Assembly (NCBI GenBank): GCA_017541205.1
Contig: JAFXZO010000086.1
Coordinates: 1-64,000, forward strand
Length of the DNA stretch: 64,000 nucleotides
Source: Clostridia bacterium
Lineage (GTDB): Bacteria; Bacillota; Clostridia; Christensenellales; Aristaeellaceae
Reading direction: 5' to 3'
The notes below the pieces were generated by a model, which worked only from the letters and a program-made list of their open reading frames with translations, did no database searches and had not been told where the DNA came from. Both the position numbers and the translations under genes were made by a program. Positions 8,743 through 17,345 of the stretch are shown in pieces (the first letter of the stretch is position 1; every line of letters starts with the position of its first letter).

Positions 8743-10195
8743 CGACCCGCGCCTCCTTTGCGATTTCGTTCAGCGTGCCGACAAGCAGCTTGCTTTCCCC
8801 GCCGCATTTGGTGATTTCCAGCGGCGATTTCCCCAATTCCTCGCACAGGATCTCCATCACGCGGGGCGAGCAGAACCCGCCCTGGCACCGGCCCATGCCG
8901 GCGCGCGTGCGGCGCTTGACCCCGTCGATGGACCTTGCGCCGACCGGACGGCGGATGGCGTCGCGGATCTCCGCCTCGGTGACCACCTCGCAGCGGCACA
9001 CGATGCGTCCGTATTCCGGGTTTTTGCGGCAGGCTTCGGCGCGCTCCTCCTCGGTCATGGCGGAGAAGGGCCTGAGCAGCGGCACCGCGCTGCGCAGGAA
9101 GCGGGCGGAGGGCAGCTTCAAATGCTCGGCGACCATTTCCGCCAGCTCCTTGGCCACCGCGGGCGCGGCGGTCAGGCCGGGGCTTTCGATGCCGATCGCC
9201 TCAAAGGCGTTGTCCGGCGCGCCGTGCACGGGGCCGATGATAAAATCGTCCGTATCCGGGTGCGCGCGGACGCCGGAAAAGGTGGTGATGACGGAGCGCA
9301 CGTTCACCTGGGGCCAGGTGAGGCGGCATTTTTCGAGCACAAAATCCAACCCCGCGCGCGTGGTCGCGGTATCGTCGGGATCGGGGATATCCTCGGCGGA
9401 GGGGCCAAGGAGCGCGTTCCCGTGCGCCGTGGGGGAAATCAGCACGCCCTTGCCCATCTTGGACGGCACCTGGAACATGGTGCGGCTGAACGGGCATTGG
9501 ACGGTGTGATCCAGCAGGTAATATTCGCCGCGGCGGGGGATGATGCGGATCTTCTGATCGGAGATCTGGTTATGGAGCTCCGCGGCGCCGGTGCCCGCGC
9601 AGTTGATGATCGCCCGCGCGGATAAAACGCCCTTGGGCGTTTCGACATGCCAGGTATCGTCTTTTTCGTAGATTTTTGTTACGGGGCTGTCGAAGATGAA
9701 TTCCACGCCGTTCTGCGCCGCGTGGTAGGCCAGGGCGAGGGTCATTTCGTAGGGGCTGACGACGGCGCTGGTAGGCGCGTACAGGGCGCAGACCACGTCG
9801 GGGTTGGTGTTCGGCTCCATGCGCAGGATCTCTTCGCGTTCGATGATCCTTAAGGAGGGCACGCCGTTTTGCTGGCCCTGGCCGTAGAGCTTTTGCAATG
9901 TCCTGCGGTCTTCCTCCGAAAAGCCGAGCACCAGCGCGCCGATGGGATCAAACGGCACGCCCAGCGTTTTCGTCAGCGCCGGATACATGGCCGCGCCTTT
10001 TACGTTATAATACGCTTTTTTCGTGCCGGGCTTCGCGTCGAAGCCCGCGTGCACGATGCCGCTGTTGGCCTTGCTCGCGGCGTCGGCCACGTCCTCGGCC
10101 CTGTCCAGCACGGCGATCCTGCCCTCCCAGCCGGACAATTGCCGCGCCAGGGCGCAGCCGGTCACGCCCGCGCCGATGATCAGAATATCATACAT
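8735..10195 (-). CDS. GlpA-like FAD-dependent oxidoreductase with C-terminal [2Fe-2S] domain
   Basis: 486 residues from ATG at 10195, chosen because AGAAGGAGA lies 7-13 bases upstream. An in-frame start at 10246 would add 17 unlikely residues. The order of domains is a DAO-type FAD domain (YDILIIGAGVTGCALARQL at the start), a substrate domain, then a BFD-like [2Fe-2S] domain with CRC (IVCRCEVVTEAEI) and two further cysteines in GMGRCQGGFC. This matches GlpA-type anaerobic glycerol-3-phosphate dehydrogenase. It probably oxidizes a 2-hydroxy acid or glycerol-3-phosphate and passes electrons to the partner flavoprotein at 7462-8742. The actual substrate is not determined by the sequence. Confidence 0.8.
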   Translation of the reverse strand: MYDILIIGAGVTGCALARQLSGWEGRIAVLDRAEDVADAASKANSGIVHAGFDAKPGTKKAYYNVKGAAMYPALTKTLGVPFDPIGALVLGFSEEDRRTLQKLYGQGQQNGVPSLRIIEREEILRMEPNTNPDVVCALYAPTSAVVSPYEMTLALAYHAAQNGVEFIFDSPVTKIYEKDDTWHVETPKGVLSARAIINCAGTGAAELHNQISDQKIRIIPRRGEYYLLDHTVQCPFSRTMFQVPSKMGKGVLISPTAHGNALLGPSAEDIPDPDDTATTRAGLDFVLEKCRLTWPQVNVRSVITTFSGVRAHPDTDDFIIGPVHGAPDNAFEAIGIESPGLTAAPAVAKELAEMVAEHLKLPSARFLRSAVPLLRPFSAMTEEERAEACRKNPEYGRIVCRCEVVTEAEIRDAIRRPVGARSIDGVKRRTRAGMGRCQGGFCSPRVMEILCEELGKSPLEITKCGGESKLLVGTLNEIAKEARVDE

Positions 10196-10340
10196 GCTCT
10201 TTTCTCCTTCTGGTTTTTCCCCTTCCGGCGCGCCTTTGGAAAACATATGGAAACATATGGGCCTGCCCCTTCAGACGGGCCGCGCGCCGTGGTTGTATGT
10301 CGCATGCGGCGCTTTGCGCGCCGAATAAGCATCCAATGGG

Positions 10341-10369
10341 AGTATAGCACAATTTCTTTCCCTTGCACA
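10341..10369 (-). promoter_or_regulatory. Possible promoter of the GlpA/GlpB-like pair
   Basis: On the minus strand a good -10 (TATACT, 10341-10346) lies 17 bases from a weak -35 (TGTGCA, 10364-10369), about 145 bases before the start at 10195. The interval also holds a short direct repeat of GAAACATATG near 10237-10258 of unknown meaning. Confidence 0.4.
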
Positions 10370-10459
10370 GCCTTTCCGACAGGAAACGCCGAAAAAAGAA
10401 AAGAAAACAGTGCGCGAGGTATGCCAAAAAGAAAAATATTATAAAATTATTAATAATGC

Positions 10460-10488
10460 TTGACAAATAATACTATGTTATATATAAT
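10460..10488 (+). promoter_or_regulatory. Perfect consensus promoter in front of a truncated PadR start
   Basis: TTGACA (10460-10465), 17-base spacer, TATAAT (10483-10488). Only a broken PadR-like beginning lies directly downstream. The promoter may still read through into the intact PadR gene at 10712. Confidence 0.8.
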
Positions 10489-10508
10489 ACTGCTTGGAGG
10501 TGAGGAAC

Positions 10509-10706
10509 ATGGATTTGCAGATCAGGCGCGGCGCACTGCTGATGGGAAAGCCGAAGCAATTCTCTTGGTCCGGGTTTTTTCGGGGCTTATGGCCCGGCCG
10601 TCCGCGATCCGGACCCACCTTGGCTCCCGCGGAGAAAATCGTTGTTTTGCAAAATATAATGCTTGCAAAGCAATACTATGCGAAGTATAATAATGTTTGG
10701 AGGTGA
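10509..10706 (+). pseudogene. Remnant of a duplicated PadR-family gene start
   Basis: GGAGGTGAGG and ATG at 10509 are followed by MDLQIRRGALLMG, which matches the start of PadR proteins and the intact neighbour (MDSQMKKGMVEVC). After about 13 codons the homology is lost and the frame runs through unrelated GC-rich sequence to a stop at 10706. Promoter, ribosome binding site and gene start all resemble the copy about 200 bases downstream, so a tandem duplication followed by loss of the gene body is the simplest explanation. Confidence 0.6.
10663..10691 (+). promoter_or_regulatory. Promoter of the PadR-HAAS operon with inverted repeat
   Basis: TTGCAA (10663-10668), 17-base spacer, TATAAT (10686-10691). 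Within it ATACT and AGTAT (10673-10688) form a spaced inverted repeat of the kind PadR proteins bind, so autoregulation is likely. Confidence 0.7.
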
Positions 10707-10711
10707 GACGC

Positions 10712-11044
10712 TTGGATTCTCAGATGAAGAAAGGCATGGTGGAGGTCTGTATCCTGTCGCTGCTCAGCCGGGGGGATTCCTACGGCTACCAGCTGATCAA
10801 GGATATCCTGCCCATCATGGAACTGTCCGAATCCACGCTGTATCCGGTGCTGCGGCGCCTGGAGGCGGCGGACAGCCTGAAGGTCTACTCCGTTGAGCAC
10901 AACGGGCGGCTGCGGAAATACTACGCCATTACCGACGAAGGCAGAAAACGGATCCAGGAATTTTTGCAGGAATGGGCGGACGTGAAAAAGGTGTACGATT
11001 TTATCGCGGATGTGAACGCTGGAAAGGAAGGGACGGAACGATGA
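10712..11044 (+). CDS. PadR-family transcriptional regulator
   Basis: 110 residues, start TTG at 10712. GGAGGTGA lies 6-13 bases upstream, whereas the in-frame TTG at 10697 falls inside that site. The winged helix shows the PadR hallmarks CILSLLSRGDSYGYQLIKDI, STLYPVLRRLE and GRLRKYYAITDEG. The C-terminal helix after residue 85 is the dimerization part of the short PadR subfamily. The stop overlaps the next start (ATGA), and the next product carries a HAAS domain. PadR-HAAS pairs are a recurrent firmicute arrangement in which PadR represses its own operon. The inducing signal is unknown. Confidence 0.9.
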   Translation: MDSQMKKGMVEVCILSLLSRGDSYGYQLIKDILPIMELSESTLYPVLRRLEAADSLKVYSVEHNGRLRKYYAITDEGRKRIQEFLQEWADVKKVYDFIADVNAGKEGTER

Positions 11045-12441
11045 CCCGCAAAGAATATATGGAAACACTTAAGGAAAAGCTCGCTTTCATGGCGGAAGAC
11101 GCCCGGCAGGGCATCCTGGATTATTACGCGGAAATGCTGGAGGACCGGATGGAGGACGGCCAGAGCGAGGAAGCCGCCGTGGCCGCGATGGAAAGCCCGG
11201 AGGAAATCGCCGCGCGTATCGCGCAGGAGCAGGGCAAAGCGGAATCGGAGATCCCCCTGGAGCTGGAAAACGAAGCGGCGCGCTTTGCCTCCATGGTGGA
11301 CAGCGCGCTCGAATCCGCAAAGAAGGCGATCGACGAAGACGAAAAGGAAAAAGAACGGCGGGCAAAGAAGGCGGTCGAGATCGACGGGGCAAACGCGGAT
11401 GTAAACGGTATCGTCAACAGCGTGCTGGACACCGTGTGCAGCGCCCTCGGCGAAGCGGGCAAGGCCGTGGACCAGGTGATGGACAAGATCACCGAAAAGA
11501 CGGCCGCCCATGCCCAGTACGCGGAAAAAGCCGCGCGGGCCGCGGAGGACAAGAGCGAAAAATTCGTGGACGCCGTGTATGATTGGACGGAGGAAAAAAC
11601 CTTCGGCGAATATGAGAAAAAGACCTTCGTCTGCCCCGCGGATCAGCTGCGCGCCGTGCGCCTGCACGCCGGGGAAATGCCCTTCCGCGTGCTGGGAACG
11701 GACGGCGACGAGGCCGTGCTGACCTACTACACCTGCGACGACGATCCTTACGAGGCGGGCGTTCAGGACGGCACGCTGTTCCTGCAAAGGTTACAAAGAC
11801 CCATCACCGCGGGCCGGCTCAAGGTCATGATGTTCGGCGGCATTGTCCGGCTGTGGAGCAAATCCAGCCCCACGGTGGAGCTTTCGCTGCCCAGGGCCGC
11901 GCTGGTCGATCTTTACTGCCGCACCACCAACGCGTCCATCAAGGCGGAGGCGCTGGACGCGCTGTGCAACGTGGAGCTCAAAAGCTCCAACGGGCGCATT
12001 GTGCTCAAGGACATTGCCTGCAAGGATCTGAATTCCGTCACCAGCAACGGCCGCCAGGTCCTGGAAAACGTGCGCTGCAAGCAGGGCTTCCGCGTCGCCA
12101 CCAGCAACGGCCGCATCGAAGGCCGCGGGCTGCTTGGCGAGCGGGACATCGTGCTGACCACGTCCAATGGCCGCGTGGTAATGGAAGATTCCCGCGCGAA
12201 GGATGCGATCAGCCTGACCTCAAGCAACGGCGCGGTTGAAATTTGGCGCTCAGACGCCGCTTCCGTGACGCTGCGCACCAGCAATTCCTCCATCCGCGGC
12301 GAACTGCCCGGCCCGCAGAGCGTCTGGGCCATCCAGAGCGGCACCAGCAACGGCCATAATTCCCTCCCCCGCGAGCAGGCGGGCGAAAAGCCCCTGCACG
12401 TTCGCACCAGCAACGGTTCCATCGATCTTCATTTTAGTTGA
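11041..12441 (+). CDS. HAAS-domain (DUF1700) and DUF4097 repeat protein
   Basis: 466 residues from ATG at 11041, coupled to PadR by ATGA. Residues 1-65 form a HAAS/DUF1700 domain (TRKEYMETLKEKLAFM through PEEIAARIA), the presumed partner of the PadR regulator. An alanine/lysine-rich helical linker follows (about 75-190), then a DUF4097 beta-helix-like region with repeated TSNGR or SSNGR turns about every 20 residues from 310 to the end (SSNGRIVLKD, TSNGRQVLEN, TSNGRIEGRG, TSNGRVVMED and others). Unlike many relatives, no membrane segment is visible between the two domains, so the product may be cytoplasmic. It may sense envelope or cell-surface stress, but that is inference. Confidence 0.8.
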   Translation: MTRKEYMETLKEKLAFMAEDARQGILDYYAEMLEDRMEDGQSEEAAVAAMESPEEIAARIAQEQGKAESEIPLELENEAARFASMVDSALESAKKAIDEDEKEKERRAKKAVEIDGANADVNGIVNSVLDTVCSALGEAGKAVDQVMDKITEKTAAHAQYAEKAARAAEDKSEKFVDAVYDWTEEKTFGEYEKKTFVCPADQLRAVRLHAGEMPFRVLGTDGDEAVLTYYTCDDDPYEAGVQDGTLFLQRLQRPITAGRLKVMMFGGIVRLWSKSSPTVELSLPRAALVDLYCRTTNASIKAEALDALCNVELKSSNGRIVLKDIACKDLNSVTSNGRQVLENVRCKQGFRVATSNGRIEGRGLLGERDIVLTTSNGRVVMEDSRAKDAISLTSSNGAVEIWRSDAASVTLRTSNSSIRGELPGPQSVWAIQSGTSNGHNSLPREQAGEKPLHVRTSNGSIDLHFS

Positions 12442-12455
12442 CGCTCCATGCTTTC

Positions 12456-12493
12456 AGCCCCCTGATCGGCGACGGTCGGGGGCTTTTGTTTTT
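12456..12493 (+). terminator. Rho-independent terminator after the PadR-HAAS operon
   Basis: AGCCCCC (12456-12462) pairs with GGGGGCT (12478-12484), extended by GA/TC pairs, followed by TTTGTTTTTC. Confidence 0.75.
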
Positions 12494-12517
12494 CTTTCGC
12501 CTCTCTTTCCGGCCCCG

Positions 12518-12546
12518 TTGACAAATGGGCCGGATGAAATTACAAT
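12518..12546 (+). promoter_or_regulatory. Promoter of the yybS-rplI-dnaB operon
   Basis: TTGACA (12518-12523), 17-base spacer, TACAAT (12541-12546), ending 40 bases before the start of the first gene. Confidence 0.85.
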
Positions 12547-12586
12547 AATATAGGCAAAGTATACCCGTTTTTTGCAAGGAGATTTT

Positions 12587-13747
12587 ATGAAAGATTTCCC
12601 CCTTTATCGTTCTTCCCAATCGTGTTTGGCGTGCCTGCTCATCATCGTGGCCCCGCTGCTGCTTTTTTCTTTTTCGCCGATGATGGGGCTGTACGTCGTC
12701 AGCGCGGTGCTGTTTTTGCTGCCGATCGCGGTATGCGTTTCGGGGCTGTGCAGCGGGCTTGCGGCGATGGCGGCGGGCACGCTGGCCGGGCTGCTGGCGA
12801 TGTACCGGCTGCTTGGCCCGGCGGGGCTCGGCCTGGCCGCGGTTTACCTGCTGCCGATCGTGGCGGCCTTCGCGGTGGTGATCCTTAAAAGGATCCCCTT
12901 CTGGAAGGGCTGCGCCGGAATGATCGCGGTGCATCTTGCGTCGCTGATCGCGGTCTATGTGCTTTTGCAGCAGCGCACGGGCTGGCAATTGTACTCGGCC
13001 GCGGGCATCGCCGCTTCGGACTGGCTCAGGAACTGGGAGCTTGGCGACGCCATGCTCTATCAGCTCTATTCCTCCGGCTTTATCGATTTGAAGACCGGCC
13101 TGCAGCAGGATCTGTACGTCCTCTCGGACGCCGCGAGGGAGGACATGCTCCTCTCCGTTCGGACGCTGGTCACCACGCAATTGGAATCGCTGGTGCCCAA
13201 CATCATCGTCAGCCAGAGCATCGTGGGCGGCGTGCTGTGCCTGCTGCTCCCGCTGCGCTTTGGGTTCATTGCGGAAGAAAAGCGCGTTTTCCTCCGCGAG
13301 GCGAAGGGCCGTCCCATCAAGCGCGGCAAGGAGCTCGGCCCGATGCTGACCGCCGAAACGCAGGAAGAAGAGAAGACCGCCGAAAAGGAAAAGATCGATT
13401 TTCCGGATATCGGCATGCCGCCCTTCCATCAATGGCATATCCCGCGCGGCAAGGGCTGGCAGGTGGGCGCCGCGCTGATCGCGGGGTATCTGCTTCGGTT
13501 CAGCGGCGAGCCCACGCTCCACATCGCCGGCGTGCTCCTCTATGCCGCCGCCTCGAGCCTCTTTTCCATCCAGGGCGCCGCGCTGGTCAACTTTATGCAG
13601 CGCACCCGCGGCGCGCAGCGCGGCTGGCGCATCGCGCTGCCGATCATCCTGATGCTCGTTTCGCTGCTGACGCTGATCGGCATCTTTGATCAGATCAATA
13701 ATATCCGCGGGCTGCGCAAGCCCCGGGAACCAAAGGAGGACTTTTAA
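12587..13747 (+). CDS. DUF2232 (YybS-like) membrane protein
   Basis: 386 residues from ATG at 12587 behind AAGGAGA; the TTG at 12572 is part of the leader. Seven or so hydrophobic segments occur between residues 10 and 220 and near 290-370, with a charged cytoplasmic segment [14 protein letters not shown] in between. YybS proteins are found in front of rplI and dnaB in Bacillota and resemble S components of ECF-type importers, but their function is unsettled. The stop codon overlaps the rplI start (TAATG). The phosphodiesterase gene gdpP that usually lies between yybS and rplI is missing. Confidence 0.75.
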   Translation: MKDFPLYRSSQSCLACLLIIVAPLLLFSFSPMMGLYVVSAVLFLLPIAVCVSGLCSGLAAMAAGTLAGLLAMYRLLGPAGLGLAAVYLLPIVAAFAVVILKRIPFWKGCAGMIAVHLASLIAVYVLLQQRTGWQLYSAAGIAASDWLRNWELGDAMLYQLYSSGFIDLKTGLQQDLYVLSDAAREDMLLSVRTLVTTQLESLVPNIIVSQSIVGGVLCLLLPLRFGFIAEEKRVFLREAKGRPIKRGKELGPMLTAETQEEEKTAEKEKIDFPDIGMPPFHQWHIPRGKGWQVGAALIAGYLLRFSGEPTLHIAGVLLYAAASSLFSIQGAALVNFMQRTRGAQRGWRIALPIILMLVSLLTLIGIFDQINNIRGLRKPREPKEDF

Positions 13748-14199
13748 TGAAGGTAATTCTGCTGGCCGATGTCAAGGGCGTTGGGAAAAAGCAGGAGATC
13801 GTGAACGTGAGCGACGGCTATGCCCGCAATTTCCTGTTCCCCAGGAAGCTGGCCACCGACGCGACACCCGGCGCCGCCAAGGAGCTGGAAAAGAAGCAGG
13901 CCGCCGAACGCGCCCGTGAGACCGAGCGCCGCATGAGCGCCGAAAAGAAGGCGGCCTCGCTGCGCGGCAAGGTGATCACCGTGGTGGCCAAGTGCGGCTC
14001 CCAGGGCCGGCTGTACGGCTCCGTGACCGGCGCGGAAATCGCCGAGGCGCTCAAAGCCCAGCACGGCGTGGACGTGGATAAGCGCAAGATCGAGCTGGCC
14101 GAGCCCATCCGCACCGTGGGCGAAACCGATGTGGTCGTGAAGCTCTATCCCGAAATCAGCGCCAAAATGCTGGTGCGGGTCACGGGCGGGGACGCGTAA
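13747..14199 (+). CDS. rplI: 50S ribosomal protein L9
   Basis: 150 residues. The N-terminal domain [19 protein letters not shown] and [16 protein letters not shown] is the L9 signature that binds 23S rRNA. The long connecting helix (about 40-75, rich in A, E and K) and the C-terminal domain ([32 protein letters not shown]) complete the usual length. The start overlaps the preceding stop codon and dnaB starts immediately after its stop, so the three genes are one transcript. Confidence 0.97.
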   Translation: MKVILLADVKGVGKKQEIVNVSDGYARNFLFPRKLATDATPGAAKELEKKQAAERARETERRMSAEKKAASLRGKVITVVAKCGSQGRLYGSVTGAEIAEALKAQHGVDVDKRKIELAEPIRTVGETDVVVKLYPEISAKMLVRVTGGDA

Positions 14200-15546
14200 A
14201 TGGATACGCCCGCGGCTTTTTCAGCCGTACCCCCGCACAGCACGGAAGCGGAACGCTCCGTGCTCGGCGCGATGCTGCAAAGCAGCGGCGCGGTATCCTC
14301 GGCTGTGGAAGCCTTGGCCGAGGATGATTTTTACGTGCCCGCGCACAAAGAGATTTTCAGCGCTGCCAAGGCCCTGACCGCCAATCATTCCGCGGTGGAC
14401 CTGGTCACCATGGACGCGGAGCTTTCCCGCCGCGGCACGCTGCCCGGCGTGGGCGGCATCGAATACCTGATCGATCTGACCCAGTTCGTGCCCACCACCG
14501 CCAACGTGAAGGACTATATCCGCATCGTTTCGGAAAAATCCACCCTGCGGCGGCTGATCATTGCGTCCGGCGAAATCTCCCAGGCCAGCTACGCCCAGGA
14601 ACAGGGGTTGGACCAGGTGCTGGCCATGGCGGAAAAAAAGATCTTCGATATCGTGATGCGCCGCGACGGCGGCGAAGAATTGCAGCACATCCGGGACGTG
14701 CTGGCCCGCACCTACGAGCAGATGGAGGAATTGGTGCGCCTGAAGGGCGGCGTTTCCGGCGTGCCCACAGGCTTTTACAGCCTGGACAGCCTGCTGACCG
14801 GCCTGCACGGCGGCGAGCTGGTGCTGGTGGGCGCGCGGCCGTCCATGGGCAAAACCTCCTTCGCCATCAACATCGCCTCCCACGCCGTGCGCAAGGGCAA
14901 AAAAGTGGCCGTGTTCTCGCTCGAAATGCCGCGGGAGCAGATCGCCATGCGTATCCTGTGCGGCGAGGCGCGGGTCAATATGCAGTCGGTGCGCAAAGGG
15001 CAGCTGAGGGACGAGGACTGGGTGAAGCTCGCGCGGACCCTGGCCCCCCTTGCCGCCAGCGAAATGTACATCGACGATACCTCCGGCCTGACCCCGGGGC
15101 AACTGCGCTCCCGCTGCCGCCGGATGATGATGGACCACGGGCTGGACATGATCGTGGTGGACTACCTGCAATTGATGGGCTCCGATAACAAGGCGGAAAG
15201 CCGCCAGGTGGAAGTGAGCAACATCTCCAGAAGCTTAAAATCCATCGCCCAGGAGCTCAAGGTGCCCCTGGTCGCCTGCGCGCAGCTGAGCCGCGCCAAC
15301 GAAAAGCGCGGCGGCAGCGGCCTGAGGCCCATGCTGAGCGACCTGCGCGATTCCGGCTCCATCGAGCAGGACGCGGACGTGGTCATGTTCCTGCACAGGG
15401 AAGCCTATTATAAGCGCGACGAGCAGGTGCCCGACAACATCGCCGAGGTCATCGTGGCCAAGCAGAGGAACGGTCCGCTCGGCACGGTCAAATTGGCCTG
15501 GCTGGGCGAGTATACGCTGTTTGACAATCTGGCGAACGACCTGTGA
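14200..15546 (+). CDS. dnaB: Replicative DNA helicase DnaB
   Basis: 448 residues, normal length. The N-terminal primase-interacting domain (PPHSTEAERSVLGAML) is followed by the RecA-like ATPase domain with Walker A ARPSMGKTSFAIN (about 208-220), FSLEMPREQIAMR, Walker B MIVVDYLQLM and the C-terminal SDLRDSGSIEQDADVVMFLHR arginine-finger region. The hexamer unwinds DNA at replication forks. The start ATG follows the rplI stop without a gap. No separate terminator is evident in the 27 bases before the next promoter. Confidence 0.98.
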   Translation: MDTPAAFSAVPPHSTEAERSVLGAMLQSSGAVSSAVEALAEDDFYVPAHKEIFSAAKALTANHSAVDLVTMDAELSRRGTLPGVGGIEYLIDLTQFVPTTANVKDYIRIVSEKSTLRRLIIASGEISQASYAQEQGLDQVLAMAEKKIFDIVMRRDGGEELQHIRDVLARTYEQMEELVRLKGGVSGVPTGFYSLDSLLTGLHGGELVLVGARPSMGKTSFAINIASHAVRKGKKVAVFSLEMPREQIAMRILCGEARVNMQSVRKGQLRDEDWVKLARTLAPLAASEMYIDDTSGLTPGQLRSRCRRMMMDHGLDMIVVDYLQLMGSDNKAESRQVEVSNISRSLKSIAQELKVPLVACAQLSRANEKRGGSGLRPMLSDLRDSGSIEQDADVVMFLHREAYYKRDEQVPDNIAEVIVAKQRNGPLGTVKLAWLGEYTLFDNLANDL

Positions 15547-15573
15547 TTCTTTCGGAAAAAAAGAAATCAATGA

Positions 15574-15602
15574 TTGAAAAAACGCCGAAAATATGGTATT
15601 GT
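15574..15602 (+). promoter_or_regulatory. Promoter of the secreted protein gene at 15634
   Basis: TTGAAA (15574-15579), 17-base spacer, TATTGT (15597-15602), followed by AAGGGGG about 10 bases before the ATG. Confidence 0.65.
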
Positions 15603-15633
15603 ATAGCCAATCAATAACAAGGGGGATTGAATC

Positions 15634-16983
15634 ATGAAACGTATGACAGCGCTTGTTTTGGCCCTGCTGCTGCTTTGCTGCTCCGCGATGGCGGAAATCG
15701 CCGCCGCGCCCGGCGAAGTGAAGCTCAACTTCCGCACCGAACCCAGCGCAAGCAAACAAATCTTCAGCTATCTTCCCGAAAACAACTGCATCTTCGTTTC
15801 CAGCAACGACGGCGATTACCTGGCTGACCTGGATCTTTCCCGCCTCACCGCTTACCAGGACCTGAACTTCATTTCCGGCACCACCTACGGGTATATCCAT
15901 TTTACCCAGCGTGTCGGGAACCGCTCGCTCGAAGGCTTCATGAAGGCGGACGGCACGATGTGCGCCGAAGCCCAGTATGAAGAGCTTTACATCCTGAGCG
16001 AAAAATGGGCCGTCGGCTGCATGCTGCGCAAAGATAACACCGCCGCGGAATACGCCTATACCAGCTTCACCTCCTCCGACCACTACAACGTGGAAACCTG
16101 CGATGTGTATTATGACGGCCAGAAAATCGGCACCCTGAATTACGGCGAAGTGTTCAACCCCAAGGGAGACGCGCAGGGCGATTGGCTGGTGATGCGCGGC
16201 TACAATAAAACCCTGTTCACCCTGGACAAGGACTTCGTCAAGACCGATCGGGAAAGGACGAATGAATTCGTCACGGAAGGCAAGCAGGTCGTGCACGTTT
16301 CCTCCGGCCAGATCGCTTTCACGCCGGAATGCACCCTGAGCGCGGACCAGGTTTCCGAGTCCACCCGGTGGTTCAGCGACGAGCTTAAGGACCTGCAGGG
16401 CAACGTGCTGGCCGAAAAGCCCCAGGGCTGCAAATCCACCTTTACCGTCGGCGGCAAGTATATCTGCGCCATGTCCATCGGCGAAGAAAAATGGCGCTAT
16501 GACGGGGACATCGCCATGACCGGCAATGTGCTGCGCGTCAAGGACGGCGTTTTCGACGATCTGTATGCCACCGAAAGCGGCCGCGTCTGGGCGATGAAGA
16601 AAACCGAAAGCGAAAACGTGTACCGGATCTCCCTGTTTGAGAGCGACGGCACCGCCATCCTCAAAGACGTGGAGCTGACCACGGATTATAAGCTCTACTC
16701 CATCAGCAATGATAAGACGAACGATTATTTCACTGCCTTCTACACCGACCAGGGGCATATCATCATCTCCGCGGAAACGGGCGTGTACGCCGAAAAAGCC
16801 AAATACATCACCGTCTGCGGCGATCAGCCGTTCATGATCCTGCAAAACAGCGATAACCAGTACGGCTTGCTTTCCGCCAGCGGCGCGATGGTCGTTCCCT
16901 ACGCGGACGCTCAAATCGTCGCCGTCTCCAACGACGGCCACACGCTCATCTATCGTGACGCGATCTACGATATGGCGTGGTAA
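15634..16983 (+). CDS. Secreted protein of unknown function, WG-repeat-like
   Basis: 449 residues. A signal peptide (1-20, ending AMA) is followed by a beta-rich extracellular region. An early segment, VKLNFRTEPSASKQIFSYLPENNCIFVSS, resembles a bacterial SH3-like opening. Later text such as GLLSASGAMVVPYADAQIVAVSNDG, FMKADGTMCAEAQYEEL and SGRVWAMKKTE recalls degenerate WG/KWG beta-propeller-type repeats. No catalytic motif was recognised. It is a single gene with its own promoter and a strong terminator, so its neighbours give no hint. It may be a surface or lipoprotein-like binding protein, but function is unknown. Confidence 0.7.
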   Translation: MKRMTALVLALLLLCCSAMAEIAAAPGEVKLNFRTEPSASKQIFSYLPENNCIFVSSNDGDYLADLDLSRLTAYQDLNFISGTTYGYIHFTQRVGNRSLEGFMKADGTMCAEAQYEELYILSEKWAVGCMLRKDNTAAEYAYTSFTSSDHYNVETCDVYYDGQKIGTLNYGEVFNPKGDAQGDWLVMRGYNKTLFTLDKDFVKTDRERTNEFVTEGKQVVHVSSGQIAFTPECTLSADQVSESTRWFSDELKDLQGNVLAEKPQGCKSTFTVGGKYICAMSIGEEKWRYDGDIAMTGNVLRVKDGVFDDLYATESGRVWAMKKTESENVYRISLFESDGTAILKDVELTTDYKLYSISNDKTNDYFTAFYTDQGHIIISAETGVYAEKAKYITVCGDQPFMILQNSDNQYGLLSASGAMVVPYADAQIVAVSNDGHTLIYRDAIYDMAW

Positions 16984-17002
16984 GCTTTCCCTTTCCATCC
17001 CG

Positions 17003-17031
17003 CCCGCCCCGCTCATGGGGCGGGTTTTTTT
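17003..17031 (+). terminator. Rho-independent terminator
   Basis: CCCGCCCC (17003-17010), six-base loop, GGGGCGGG (17017-17024), then seven T residues. It ends the transcript of the secreted protein gene. Confidence 0.92.
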
Positions 17032-17097
17032 CTGCGGCTCCTGCTTTTTTCCACGCTTTGATTTATTCACCTATGGGATGAACCATTGTCCACTATA

Positions 17098-17270
17098 TTT
17101 CCTCGCGCGAAGCGTATATCGACCCCGAAAGGGGATATCGAGGCGAAGCCATATCGAGCCCGAAGGGCATTTATAAGCGCCTGCGGCGCTCGAGATAACG
17201 CTGGCGCGTTTCGATATACGCTGACGCGTTCGATATGCCCCTTCGGGGCGTGATATGCGCTTCGCGCGAT
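17098..17270. repeat. Palindromic array of nine small hairpins (copy 1)
   Basis: Short GC-rich palindromes (for example CCCCGAAAGGGG, GGCGAAGCC, GCCCGAAGGGC, GCCCCTTCGGGGC) are strung together by AT-rich linkers of the form ATATCGA or its reverse. The whole unit is itself bounded by an inverted repeat: 17103-17120 matches the reverse of 17252-17269 at 17 of 18 positions. The end sequence TTTCCTCGCGCGAAGCG closely matches the ends of the second copy at 52538-52686. No open frame is supported. Function is unknown; an interspersed, possibly mobile, structured repeat is likely. Confidence 0.8.
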
Positions 17271-17291
17271 GGAGTTTGCTTTGATAAGTGG

Positions 17292-17340
17292 GGGCTGAGC
17301 GCGAATTCATCCGCAGTGGGCTGAGCGCGAATTCATCCGC
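17292..17340 (+). repeat. Two perfect 23-bp tandem copies directly upstream of a promoter
   Basis: GGGCTGAGCGCGAATTCATC plus CGC occurs at 17292-17314 and again at 17318-17340 (period 26). The second copy ends five bases before the -35 box of the T-box/cysE promoter, a position suited to an activator or repressor site, or to a repeat-element end. Confidence 0.8.
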
Positions 17341-17345
17341 GGGGA

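Noticed and set aside
15235..17070. Minus-strand open frame of 611 codons
   Set aside because: Covers dnaB and the secreted protein gene on the opposite strand; no ribosome binding site or known domain.
17098..17270. Possible CRISPR array
   Set aside because: The units differ in sequence and length and there are no spacers of constant size; each unit is a hairpin.
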